This document shows positions 17,626 to 26,259 of a stretch of DNA of 64,000 nucleotides, one piece after another. Numbering within the stretch: position 1 is the first letter of the stretch; each line of letters opens with the position of its first letter. The stretch is from Lewinellaceae bacterium. Its GTDB lineage: Bacteria > Bacteroidota > Bacteroidia > Chitinophagales > Saprospiraceae. The stretch is from positions 62,001-126,000 of the forward strand of contig JADJOD010000001.1 in assembly GCA_016713985.1 (NCBI GenBank), given 5' to 3'. Under the pieces are notes generated by a model. The model saw only the letters and a list, made by a program, of their open reading frames with translations. It was not told the origin of the DNA and ran no database searches. A program made the translations under genes and the position numbers.

Positions 17626-18719
17626 GCAACATAACCATCGGAATTTCCTGCGGCGATATCAACGGTATCGGCCTGGAAGTGATCCTGAAAGCCCTGGCGA
17701 TCAAAAAAGCCGGACCGGCCTTCCGGATTATCATTTACGGCAGTACCAAAGTGGTCGCTTACCATAAAAATATCATTACCCAGGAAAATATTCAGTTTCA
17801 CTCCGTCCAGACGGCCTCCGAAGCGCTGATGGACCGCATCAACGTCATTAATTGCTGGCCGGACAACGTGAACATCACACTCGGCAAACCGACCGACCTG
17901 AGCGGCACCTGCGCTTTTCAGGCGCTCGAACGCGCCGTAAAAGACCTTAAAGCCGAAGAAATTGACGCTTTGGTCACCGCACCCATCAATAAAAAAGCCA
18001 TGCAAATGGCCAATTTCCCTTTTGTAGGCCACACCGAATACATCACCAGCGAATTCAAGGCAAAAGATTCGCTCATGCTGATGGTGTCCGACGGGCTGCG
18101 GGTGGGTGTCGTCACCAGCCACCTTCCCCTGCGGGACGTGGCCGCCGCCGTGACAAAAGAAAAAGTGCTGCGCAAAATCCTGATCCTCGCCGAAACGCTG
18201 CGCATCGACTTCAACATTCACAAACCCACCATCGCCGTACTGGGGCTGAATCCCCACGCCGGCGACGAAGGGGCTATCGGCGATGAAGACGACAAAATTG
18301 TACGCCCGGCCATCGACGAAGCCCGGGAAAAAGGCGTGCTGGTGTTCGGCCCCTTTCCTGCCGACGGTTTTTTCGGCTCGGGACAATACCACAAGTTCGA
18401 CGGCATTCTGGCCATGTACCACGACCAGGGCCTGGTGCCGTTTAAAACCCTTTCGTTCGGCGCCGGGGTGAATTATACGGCCGGTTTAGCCGCCGTGCGC
18501 ACTTCACCCGATCATGGCACGGCTTACGATATTGCCGGCAAAGGAGAAGCGGATGAAAGTTCGCTGATCAAAGCGCTTTATTTGGCGGCAGACATCGTGC
18601 GCAACCGGGTGGAATACCTCGATATGTACGCCAATTCCCTGGAACGGCGCAAACAAAAAACACTCCTGAGCGAAACGGGTGAAGACGAGGTGCTCGAGGA
18701 CGTATTGCCCGAAGATTGA
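17622..18719 (+). CDS. pdxA: 4-hydroxythreonine-4-phosphate dehydrogenase
   Basis: A 365-residue enzyme of pyridoxal phosphate synthesis (DXP-dependent route), oxidising 4-phosphohydroxy-L-threonine with NAD. Conserved blocks are present: GISCGDINGIG at the N-terminus, ALVTAPINKKAM, FVGHTEYI (metal-binding His), GLNPHAGDEG and MYHDQGLVPFK (metal-binding His), and TSPDHGTAYDIAG. The length fits, with a short acidic tail beyond the usual end. It overlaps the aminopeptidase by four bases and is followed 49 bases later by ppgK, so the three probably form one operon. Confidence 0.95.
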   Translation: MSNITIGISCGDINGIGLEVILKALAIKKAGPAFRIIIYGSTKVVAYHKNIITQENIQFHSVQTASEALMDRINVINCWPDNVNITLGKPTDLSGTCAFQALERAVKDLKAEEIDALVTAPINKKAMQMANFPFVGHTEYITSEFKAKDSLMLMVSDGLRVGVVTSHLPLRDVAAAVTKEKVLRKILILAETLRIDFNIHKPTIAVLGLNPHAGDEGAIGDEDDKIVRPAIDEAREKGVLVFGPFPADGFFGSGQYHKFDGILAMYHDQGLVPFKTLSFGAGVNYTAGLAAVRTSPDHGTAYDIAGKGEADESSLIKALYLAADIVRNRVEYLDMYANSLERRKQKTLLSETGEDEVLEDVLPED

Positions 18720-18768
18720 TGATTTGAAATCGCCCTGACCGGTTTCTCAAAAACAAAACGACTACCTT

Positions 18769-19512
18769 ATGAACGCCATACTTGGTATTGACGTAGGCGC
18801 ATCCGGCATAAAGGGTGCATTGGTTGATCTGGACAGCGGCCGGCTCTACGGCGAGCGTTTCCGCGTGCCTACACCCCAACCTTCCACCCCGCGCGCCATG
18901 GCCGGAGCCTTCGCCGAAATCGTGGATTTTTTCAATTACAAAGGTGTGGTGGGCTGCGGATTCCCTTCTATTGTAAAAAACGGTGTGGCCATGTCCGCCG
19001 CCAATATCGACCACAGTTGGATCGGCGCCAACATCGAAGAAACATTTGGGATCGCCGGAAAAACCCGCGTGTTTGCCACCAACGACGCCGATGCCGCGGG
19101 GGTTGCCGAACTGCGCTACGGCGTGGGTAAAAACGAACAGGGGCTGGTATTCCTCATCACCATCGGGACGGGGCTTGGAACGGCTTTATTTTACAAAGGA
19201 ATGCTGGTGCCCAACACCGAACTCGGCCACGTCTTGTGGAAAAACGGCAAATCCGCCGAACTCTATTGTTCTTCCGGTGCACGGGAACGCCTGAAAATCA
19301 GCAGGAAAGAATGGGCCGGCCGTTTTAACGAATACCTGCATCACCTGGAGCGTTTGTTCTCACCCGACCTGTTCGTGCTCGGCGGCGGCGAAAGCAAATT
19401 TTTTGAATCGTACAAGGAGCAACTCACAACAAACGCCCGCATCGTACCGGCCAAACTTTTAAACAACGCCGGAATCATCGGTGCAGCCGCTTATGCGGCC
19501 GAACAGGGCTAA
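18769..19512 (+). CDS. ppgK: ROK family polyphosphate glucokinase
   Basis: A 247-residue ROK-fold kinase. The phosphate-binding motif GIDVGASGIKGALVD is at residues 5-19, the polyphosphate-glucokinase type sequence FPSIVKNGVAMSAANIDHSWIG at about 65-85, the catalytic Asp in NDADAAGVAE at about 105, and GTGLGTALF at about 130. It lacks the ROK zinc-binding CxCGxxGC motif, as polyphosphate-dependent members do. It should phosphorylate glucose with polyphosphate (perhaps also ATP) in the cytoplasm. The family call is strong; strict polyphosphate use is inference. Confidence 0.85.
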   Translation: MNAILGIDVGASGIKGALVDLDSGRLYGERFRVPTPQPSTPRAMAGAFAEIVDFFNYKGVVGCGFPSIVKNGVAMSAANIDHSWIGANIEETFGIAGKTRVFATNDADAAGVAELRYGVGKNEQGLVFLITIGTGLGTALFYKGMLVPNTELGHVLWKNGKSAELYCSSGARERLKISRKEWAGRFNEYLHHLERLFSPDLFVLGGGESKFFESYKEQLTTNARIVPAKLLNNAGIIGAAAYAAEQG

Positions 19513-19601
19513 AATATGCTCTTTTCCATAAAAAAGAGAAAAGAGAAGGGATGCCGCGGCCAATGACCTTAATGACGATTAACGTAATGGGCGCGCTGCC
19601 A

Positions 19602-20483
19602 TTATTCCTCCGGCGTCACCGCCCTGCTCCGGCTTTCTTCCTGTGCCATGGCGCGTTCGCGCAGGCGTTGCACGTTGGCAACCACCAGAATACTTAACTC
19701 ATACAGCAGGTATAGCGGAATCGCCACCATTGTTTGCGATACCACGTCGGGAGGCGTGATGATGGCCGCCACGATCAGGATAACCACCACGGCATGCCGT
19801 CGGTAACTGCGCAGGAATGCGGCGCCGATAATACCGATTTTAGCCAGAAAATAGCCCAGTATCGGCATTTCAAACACTAAACCCATGGGCAGGGTAAACA
19901 TGGTCATGTAGGTCACATAGGAATCGAGTGTGGGCGCCACTTCCAATCCTTCCAGCGTATAACCCGCTAAAAAACTGATGGAAAACGGCGCGATCACAAA
20001 GTAGCCGAACGAAACGCCCATCAGGAACAGCAACGAACAGATAAAAACGATCCCGCGAACTGCCCTGCGCTCCTTTTCATACAAACCCGGGCTGATAAAC
20101 CGCCAGAATTCCCAGAAAATGAGCGGGAAAGCGCCGATCACCCCCAGCCAGAACGATACGTAAATCAGTTGCATCAGCACCTCGCCCAGTTGCCGGGTGA
20201 TCAGGTCGAATTTCGGCGGGGTAAAACACATACTTTCTCCCAGGCCCACGTAATGTGAAAAATCGCACAACACCCGGTAGGTGATAAAATCGGGGTGGCG
20301 GGGGCCAAAAATCAGGGTATTGAAGATAAAATCCTTATTCAGAAACGCGACTGTCGCCAGTACGCCGATATACAACGCAGAGCGCAGGATGTGTTTGCGC
20401 AATTCGGCGATATGTTCAAAAAAAGACATCTCACTCCTTTCACTTTTGAAGCGTTCGTTTTCGTGCTGCTGGTCGAGTGGCAT
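19602..20483 (-). CDS. tatC: Sec-independent protein translocase TatC
   Basis: About 293 residues with six membrane segments. The cytosolic N-terminus has the TatC signature (SFFEHIAELRKHILRSALY), and later conserved parts include FWEFWRFISPGLYEKERR and PDVVSQTMVAIPLYLLYELSIL. It forms the twin-arginine signal receptor with TatA/B, neither of which is in the window. A Tat substrate is encoded nearby (Gfo/Idh/MocA gene, 2006-3393). The ATG at 20483 is preferred over 20540 because the longer form adds a basic leader unlike TatC. The gene is convergent with ppgK. Confidence 0.95.
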   Translation of the reverse strand: MPLDQQHENERFKSERSEMSFFEHIAELRKHILRSALYIGVLATVAFLNKDFIFNTLIFGPRHPDFITYRVLCDFSHYVGLGESMCFTPPKFDLITRQLGEVLMQLIYVSFWLGVIGAFPLIFWEFWRFISPGLYEKERRAVRGIVFICSLLFLMGVSFGYFVIAPFSISFLAGYTLEGLEVAPTLDSYVTYMTMFTLPMGLVFEMPILGYFLAKIGIIGAAFLRSYRRHAVVVILIVAAIITPPDVVSQTMVAIPLYLLYELSILVVANVQRLRERAMAQEESRSRAVTPEE

Positions 20484-20537
20484 GGCTGTTTTCCGATTTG
20501 AGCGCAGTTGGGAAGTGCTGCGGCACTTTAGACCGGG

Positions 20538-20545
20538 CAAAGGTA
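20538..20545 (-). promoter_or_regulatory. -7 promoter box of tatC
   Basis: TACCTTTG on the minus strand, an exact TAnnTTTG match, 54 bases before the chosen tatC ATG. It supports the shorter start. Confidence 0.55.
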
Positions 20546-20627
20546 AAAGGTTAAGCCATTGTGGGAAAAAAATCGTGTGCCTTAACGCAGCAGCAGGTAA
20601 ATATTGGTTTTTTACCTGCTGCAGGCA

Positions 20628-21362
20628 CTACCCGGAAATACGGCCGAACAAAGGAAACCGTACGGTTTTGCTCACACCTTCCGGCCAGGCGGAGCGCAAT
20701 TCCGCCATGATTGCTTCATCAAGCGGCGAGCGGCCGTTTTTTTTGATGTAATGCTGAAGCGCCGACCAGGTATCGAGGTAGCCCGACAGGTGATCGAAAG
20801 TCCACTCGCAGGTCATGGCCATTTCCGGCAGGGCGGTTTCCGGAAACGGGAACGGAATGGTGGTATAGGCCTGGTCGACATGGCGGCGTTCGGCGTCCCA
20901 GTATTCGCCTAATACGTTGGAATACAATCTTTTGATAACGGCGTCGGTTGGTTCGTCAATTTGTAACAGGTTATACCCGACCAGTGCCAGCACGCCCCCG
21001 GGCTTTAAAACCCGCCTCACTTCAGGGTAAAATTTTTCGAAATGAAACCAGTGCGCCGACTGTCCGACCGTGATCAGATCAAAAGCAGCATCGGGAAAAG
21101 AGGGGGATTCCGCCGCTTCGATCCGGTAGCGGATATTCTTTTTTTGAACGGCCTGTTGCAGTTGTTTTTCACTGATATCGGTGGCTTCCACCTGCCGGAA
21201 ACGTTCCGCCAGCATCCCGGCGATCTGACCGTTGCCGGTGGCGCAATCCCAGGCGCACTCGAAGTTTTTGCACAAACCAAACAGAAAATCAAAGAGTTGC
21301 GGCGGATAACCGGGGCGAAAACGGGCGTAGGAAGAGGCTTGGGTGGAGAAGTTGTCTTTCAT
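20628..21362 (-). CDS. class I SAM-dependent methyltransferase
   Basis: A 244-residue Rossmann-fold methyltransferase. Motif I is DCATGNGQIA near residue 40, followed by an acidic residue at the end of strand 2 (VEATDISEKQL), motif II/III (DLITVGQSAHWFHFEKFY) and VLKPGGVLALVGYN. It resembles the trans-aconitate/ubiE-like cytosolic methyltransferases (Methyltransf_11). The substrate is not deducible. It lies 20 bases downstream of the Crp/Fnr gene in the same direction and may share its transcript. Confidence 0.85.
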   Translation of the reverse strand: MKDNFSTQASSYARFRPGYPPQLFDFLFGLCKNFECAWDCATGNGQIAGMLAERFRQVEATDISEKQLQQAVQKKNIRYRIEAAESPSFPDAAFDLITVGQSAHWFHFEKFYPEVRRVLKPGGVLALVGYNLLQIDEPTDAVIKRLYSNVLGEYWDAERRHVDQAYTTIPFPFPETALPEMAMTCEWTFDHLSGYLDTWSALQHYIKKNGRSPLDEAIMAELRSAWPEGVSKTVRFPLFGRISG

Positions 21363-21382
21363 GGAAATCAGGCCTGTTGCCC

Positions 21383-22133
21383 TTACACCCGCACTTCCGC
21401 CGCCAGTTTATCCATATCGCGGATCAGCAAACGCGAGCGGTTGAAGGTGATGAGTTTTTTGAATCGCAGGTCGTTCAGAGTGGTTGTCACCGTTTGCCGG
21501 CTGGTGGCGGTGAGGTTGGCGATTTCCTGGTGGGTGATGAAGCTGCGCACCACCCATTCGTAACCGACGCTGGCCTTTGGTTTGGGCCAAATGGAGCAAA
21601 AATTCCACAATGCGGCTGCGGCTGTCGCGAAATACGAGCGATTCGAGGCGGCGTTCCATTTCTAATTGACGCAAGCCGAACATATTCATAAAGAACAGGT
21701 TCAGTTCCGAGCGTTCGCGCATCAGGCTGCGCAGTTCGTCGAGCGTCACGACGCAGGTGGTAGTATCTTCCAAAACGGTGGCGAAGTCGTGGCGGCGCTG
21801 TTCGCCAAGCAGGGCAAGTTCGCCGAATACTTCTCCCCGGCCGAGGATGGCTTTGGTGATCTCTTTGCCCTCTTCGTTCGTCACCGAAATTTTGATGCGG
21901 CCTTCATTGATAAAAAAAATGAGGTCGGACATATCCTCTGGCACGTACACTTGTTCGCCTTTTTTGAAGCTGCGATGGGTGTAGTGCGACATGATATCGC
22001 CGCTGCCGAGTTTGGTCGGGCAGAGCAGGTGGGTGACGTCGATATTTTCTAAGTGCCAGAAGGCCTGCGGTTGTTGCATCGGAACAAATATCGGACGAAG
22101 AACGCGTTGAACGGGAAGAGGTTGCGTGCTCAT
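21383..22133 (-). CDS. Crp/Fnr family transcriptional regulator, one frameshift
   Basis: The N-terminal cyclic-nucleotide-binding domain (SFKKGEQVYVPEDMSDLIFFINEGRIKI, GRGEVFGELALLG, about residues 50-150) reads in one frame to LLHLAQTKG. The winged-helix domain (VGYEWVVRSFITHQEIANLTATSRQTVTTTLNDLRFKKLI) follows in another frame ending at 21383. Removing one A from an AAA run (21576-21578) joins them into a normal regulator of about 249 residues. No Fnr-type cysteine cluster is apparent at the N-terminus (a lone C in LLCPTK). The effector is unknown. The uncorrected frame ends at 21408. Confidence 0.82.
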
Positions 22134-22237
22134 GCTTTTTTTAGCACAAAATTGCACAGGAGCGGGGGGCAAAAATGTTACGTACGGGGCATTATGAAAA
22201 TTTTCTTGAAAGTCGCTTTTTGTTTATTTAAGTGGAA

Positions 22238-22418
22238 GGGGGTTGTGTCAAAAGTCTTTAAGTTGCACATTGTGGCGTATTGGGAGAAATTTTATTCGGA
22301 TGATGCGCAGACATTCCAGGTTTTGAAAACCTGGAATGTCTATTTCGGTCGCGATTCAAAATAATATTTCCCGTTTCAAAGCCAAAATAAAGTGCCTCTG
22401 ATTTTTGACACAACCCCC
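22238..22418. mobile_element. miniature inverted-repeat element (MITE-like), 181 bp
   Basis: Perfect 16-base terminal inverted repeats (gggggttgtgtcaaaa at 22238-22253 and its complement at 22403-22418; two of the next three positions also match) enclose about 150 bases with no gene. Inside lies a perfect 16-bp-arm hairpin (22309-22341). No clear target duplication is seen. No transposase is encoded, so movement would depend on an element elsewhere. Confidence 0.7.
22309..22341. repeat. perfect palindrome inside the MITE-like element
   Basis: A 33-base hairpin, arms of 16 bases (agacattccaggtttt and complement) with a single-base centre at 22325. It could work as a terminator in either direction or as the core of the mobile element. 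Confidence 0.85.
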
Positions 22419-22432
22419 AGGTGTTTCATTAT

Positions 22433-22480
22433 CAGAATGTTGCGAAGGAAACTAGTAGCATTAATTTTGTCCGCTTACTT
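22433..22480. repeat. 48-base dispersed repeat, copy 1
   Basis: Matches 44249-44296 at about 42 of 48 positions without gaps; the last 21 bases (cattaattttgtccgctta plus ctt) are identical. This copy lies between the MITE-like element and the toxin gene. Confidence 0.75.
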
Positions 22481-22551
22481 CACCTAATTTATGACCTGCG
22501 GTATAAACAGGATGGGAAAACGGATGAAACGGATTGCACGGATTGGAACGG

Positions 22552-24563
22552 ATGGTTGCCAAAAAGGACAGCCTTACGCTAACTGAGAATTTTCCACAGG
22601 TCAATGACCAGAAAGCATCCGAAAAAAATTTTCCCATCAACGTCACGGAGGCCCGGGCATACTTCGAGCGACTTGATCTAAATCCTTCTTCTTCATTTGG
22701 CGATGGAGAATCTTACACATTCCTGAAAACAATTGAACCTGATTGGAACCTTGCTTTTATCGGTTATTCGCAATCGGGAAAAGAGATTGTGACAATCCCG
22801 CTGGCAGATTCGTCTCTGAGCGCCCTGAATCAGGGGCGGGCCGGCGCAAAATTGATTTTCAGCAAAACTACGGAAGACAGCATTTCGGTCAGTATACTGA
22901 TATTTCTTGCAGATACGGCTTATTATCAAGGGAATGCGGGAGTTTTGAATTTTAATACGTTCACCGGCTTATACCTTTTATTAGATATCGGACAACACTT
23001 CGAGGCCGGCCTGAACGTTATCGCCGGCTCTCCGGTAGGGCGGGTGAAGGCCATTAACCAGATGGGATCACAAAATTCTCCCGAATACCGGGAGGACGCA
23101 GAGGACGAAGATTGTCCAAGGACGTTTGAAAGCATGCTGATTCCCTGCGATGTAGTGTTTGCCTGTATAGATGGTTTTCAGTTAATAACCGTAGAAAGTG
23201 CTGATTGTACAGATGCCGTATGGCCAACAGGCGGCGGGGGAAGTGGGGAAGTGGCGGCGGAGGAAGTGGCGGCGGCGGCACTAACACTCCCAATTTTTGG
23301 GGCATTTTTTATACTAATATGCCCGTGGAAGTCTTCCTCCAAAACGGCGGTACGCTTCCTCCGGGCCTTGATATTACGCGCGCTAAACATCTCCTTGAAA
23401 TCAATCAGGTTTATCACCTGAACCAATCCAATCTGCATTGGCTGGCTGACAATACTCTTATTCTTGATGTCATCTACAATTATTTTATCAACCATCCGAC
23501 GCCCACAGGGGATGATTTGAATGCTATTAGCAGGTTTATCACCTTGATTAGCAATTATGGCCTGAATATATCGCAGCAACTTTACCTGGCGGGCCACCTG
23601 GACAAAGTGGGCGAATTTTCTTCCTTTGCGGTTTCGAAGGATTACGACTATGAATCGCAGATAAGCATTAAACTAATGCTTGACCTTCATCAAGCAGGTC
23701 AAATGCCGGTTCAATATGAGTCCCAAGCCTTCAGGCAGATTATAGACCAATACCCCGAGCTATCAAATGGCGTATGGCCAGACGGGTTGGGCGCCCTATG
23801 GAATTATGCATATTCGATAGAGCGCGCTAAACTTAAGTACCACAACCCGTCCTGGAGCAGTTTGAGGCTTGATCTTGAAGCCGCATGGAACGTTTCAAAG
23901 GAAGCCATTCACCTGGCATTAGACGGTTTTGGGTTAATTCCTGTTATTGGAGAAGTAGCCGATATCGCCAGTGCGTTTATTTACACCATGGAAGGGGACT
24001 GGCAGAATGCAACATTAAGTGTTGCTTCGGCTGTTCCTTTTTGGGGGTGGTTTGCACAAGGCGCCAAACATTGTCAGAAAGTAGTAAATGCCGGCGGAAA
24101 TATTTCTAAACTAATATGGAAAGCAGATAACCTTGGCAAGGTTACTTTTGGTAACAGTGTACAGCTTACGAGGATGATAAAACCTGTAACTGATTTTCAT
24201 GCTCACCATATTATTCCTTGGATACGAAGAGAGCATCCCATTGTGCAGTCCGCAGCGAAGGTCGATGGATCGAATCCGTGGCACATGAATGAAGCGGGCA
24301 ATGGTATAGGTATACATAAAAATTACCACGCCGGGAGCACGCCAGATGCACATCCAGCTTATAATGCAGCGATTCTCCAAAAACTTGATAATATAAAGAA
24401 CTACTTTGGTGGCAACTTTACACCGACTCAGGCATACGCTGAACTGGAAAAACTTAGACAGGCCACAAGAATTATTATCACAAGCAACCCTACAACCCAC
24501 ATTAACAACCTCTCTTTTACTACCTGGCCTTCCGTTTTAGGCGCGCCACCAGCGTGGTGGTAA
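22552..24563 (+). CDS. polymorphic toxin with C-terminal AHH (HNH/EndoVII) nuclease domain, one frameshift
   Basis: The N-terminal half (VTEARAYFERL, PDWNLAFIGYSQSGKEIVTIPLA, FTGLYLLLDIG) reads in one frame up to a glycine-rich linker. The rest (GGTNTPNFWG... to the end at 24563) is in another frame; adding one G to a G4 run at 23245-23248 rejoins them into about 670 residues. The C-terminus has the AHH nuclease motif HAHHIIPWIRREH followed by NGIGIHKNYHAGS and HPAY, the HNH/EndoVII active-site pattern. It should be a DNase toxin used against competitors. Related Bacteroidota N-terminal domains, as I remember them, usually follow a lipoprotein signal, and none is visible here, so the 5' end may be missing. 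The DNA is visibly AT-richer than its neighbours. Confidence 0.72.
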
Positions 24564-24734
24564 TCCTAAAATACATACTTCTAAATACGATTGACATTAC
24601 AGGTTGATAAAAAACGATAAAGGCACAAATAGTGACTTCTTTTAAATCGTTTTCTTAAATAAATCAGATTTTTAGATTTAATGCCTAATCATCTTTTATC
24701 AACCTGTAATGAATGCTTATCTAAAAAATGCTCA

Positions 24735-25388
24735 ATGAAATATTACAAACTTTATTTTGATATAAAAAAAGGGCACAACTATTTTTCCGAATCGGAAACG
24801 ATGAAATCTCCCTATAATTACGAGGCCTTAGACTCCGTTTGGAAAATACCGTTTTATGGCAAATTGGTACATAAGCCTAATTTGGATACCATACTATTAC
24901 AATATACCGGTAAGAGATCAGATATGATTTTATCTGTTGCTATAAGCTATATGTCTGGGTTGATACTAAGTCCCCAACTATACGATATTATATCCAAATT
25001 TAATTTAGACGATTGTGAAGCTTTTCCTGCAACCGTGGAGCACCGCCGCAAAATATATCCTTATATTTTTTTACACTTTATAGGTGATGGAAACCGGTTT
25101 ATTGATTTCGAGAAATCGCTCTTTTATGTACAGGGCGCTCCAACGGAGGTCGAGCGGGTGAATATCGGTTCATATGATGAATTATTAGAACAGGAAGCAA
25201 TTGCCGCAAATTCAACTCCCAAAACACGCGTGGTGGCGCAACCCCTGGTGCTTCAGGAAAACAATATTGATGTCGACTTTTTCAGGATATATGGCCCGCA
25301 ATACGCCTATTACGTATCGGAGAGAGTAAAACTGGAGGTTGAAAAGCACGATATTGCCGGAATTGTATTCATTGATCCAACTGCATAA
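24735..25388 (+). CDS. candidate immunity protein (Imm11/DUF1629-like) for the AHH toxin
   Basis: A 217-residue cytosolic protein beginning MKYYKLYFDIKK. The N-terminal strand pattern, the length and a C-terminal segment (RIYGPQYAYYVSERVKLEVEKHDIAGIVF) resemble the Imm11/DUF1629 immunity family, which is found next to nuclease toxins. The position directly after the AHH toxin (171-base gap) is the classic place for an immunity gene. The ATG at 24735 is chosen over 24681 because the family starts at this point. The gene is strongly AT-rich, as is the toxin, suggesting joint transfer. The family match is from memory and should be treated as probable. Confidence 0.6.
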   Translation: MKYYKLYFDIKKGHNYFSESETMKSPYNYEALDSVWKIPFYGKLVHKPNLDTILLQYTGKRSDMILSVAISYMSGLILSPQLYDIISKFNLDDCEAFPATVEHRRKIYPYIFLHFIGDGNRFIDFEKSLFYVQGAPTEVERVNIGSYDELLEQEAIAANSTPKTRVVAQPLVLQENNIDVDFFRIYGPQYAYYVSERVKLEVEKHDIAGIVFIDPTA

Positions 25389-25521
25389 GACCGAATATAA
25401 GTCGTTCAATATAATTATACCTGGACCCGGTTGATCATGCGTTGTCACCGCCTTATGATCCTACTTGCCCTAACTGTTTAAATGGCATATTGCCCACTAC
25501 AATCACAAAATGGACAAACGA

Positions 25522-25878
25522 ATGAAAGCAATTCTTGCTATTCTAACAGCAATTCTTTTTTCGGATGGTTGTAACAAACCTGAAAACCCGGACAAATATT
25601 CATGTATTGTTACGATCACGGAGCCAGGCAAAGCTCAGGAATTTACCATACCGCTTCGTTGCGAAGGATGGTGTGTTCGTGGTGCTACAATCCTTGAAAA
25701 TACTACGAATGACAGTATTCGGATCTGGGACAAGTATTTTGAACCTGGCCAAACAGGAAAAGTATTTTCTATGGAAGGTTATGATTTGTATACAAATTCA
25801 GCATGGACAACTCGATATATACCATACAAGGCTACAAAGGGCAAAATTGTAATTAAGTGGTTTGTTCGGCCGGATTAA
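25522..25878 (+). CDS. small lipoprotein, unknown function
   Basis: About 118 residues. A short hydrophobic signal (MKAILAILTAILFSDGC) ends in a cysteine in a lipobox-like context, so it should be lipid-anchored. The rest is beta-rich with three further cysteines (CIV, RCEGWC) and no known motif. It lies in the AT-rich toxin island, 133 bases after the immunity gene, and may be a second accessory or immunity-type gene; that is only an inference from position. Confidence 0.6.
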   Translation: MKAILAILTAILFSDGCNKPENPDKYSCIVTITEPGKAQEFTIPLRCEGWCVRGATILENTTNDSIRIWDKYFEPGQTGKVFSMEGYDLYTNSAWTTRYIPYKATKGKIVIKWFVRPD

Positions 25879-26259
25879 GAGCGTGTTTTCGCCGCGCCAT
25901 GTGTCATCACAAAGCGGGAACGCACAGCACAATCATTTAATTCTGACCCGTTTGAAATCCTTATTCTGCCGGCATTCCAGATATTGTTGTCCGTCAAGAT
26001 TTTGTGCAGTTTGCCCCCCGTAGCGGGATTGGGCTTCAGGCGGGCGGGCGTATGTGCGCGAGGTGAAAACACCTTCGCGCGGCGGGTTGGGACGATAGAC
26101 CAAGCGAGATTGGAAATTATTTGCACACTGCCGGGCATTTATTCTCGCAGATTTGACGCAGATTAGTTTTCGCAGATTCTGCACAGACTTTTCCGCGTAA
26201 AATCTGTGCGTTTTTTCTGCGTACAATCTGCGAGAAATGAAAATGTCCGGGAGTGTGAA
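25879..26259. other. gap with CGCAGATT-type repeats
   Basis: About 380 bases without a convincing gene. From 26145 to 26235 the words cgcagatt, gcagattc and their complements (aatctgcg) recur, able to fold into nested hairpins; this may act as a terminator between the toxin island and dnaX. A similar mixture is at 54975-55040. Confidence 0.5.

Noticed and set aside
26145..26235. Possible CRISPR-like array of CGCAGATT words
   Set aside because: The words are short, in both orientations, and have no regular spacers; they read as nested hairpins, not a repeat-spacer array.
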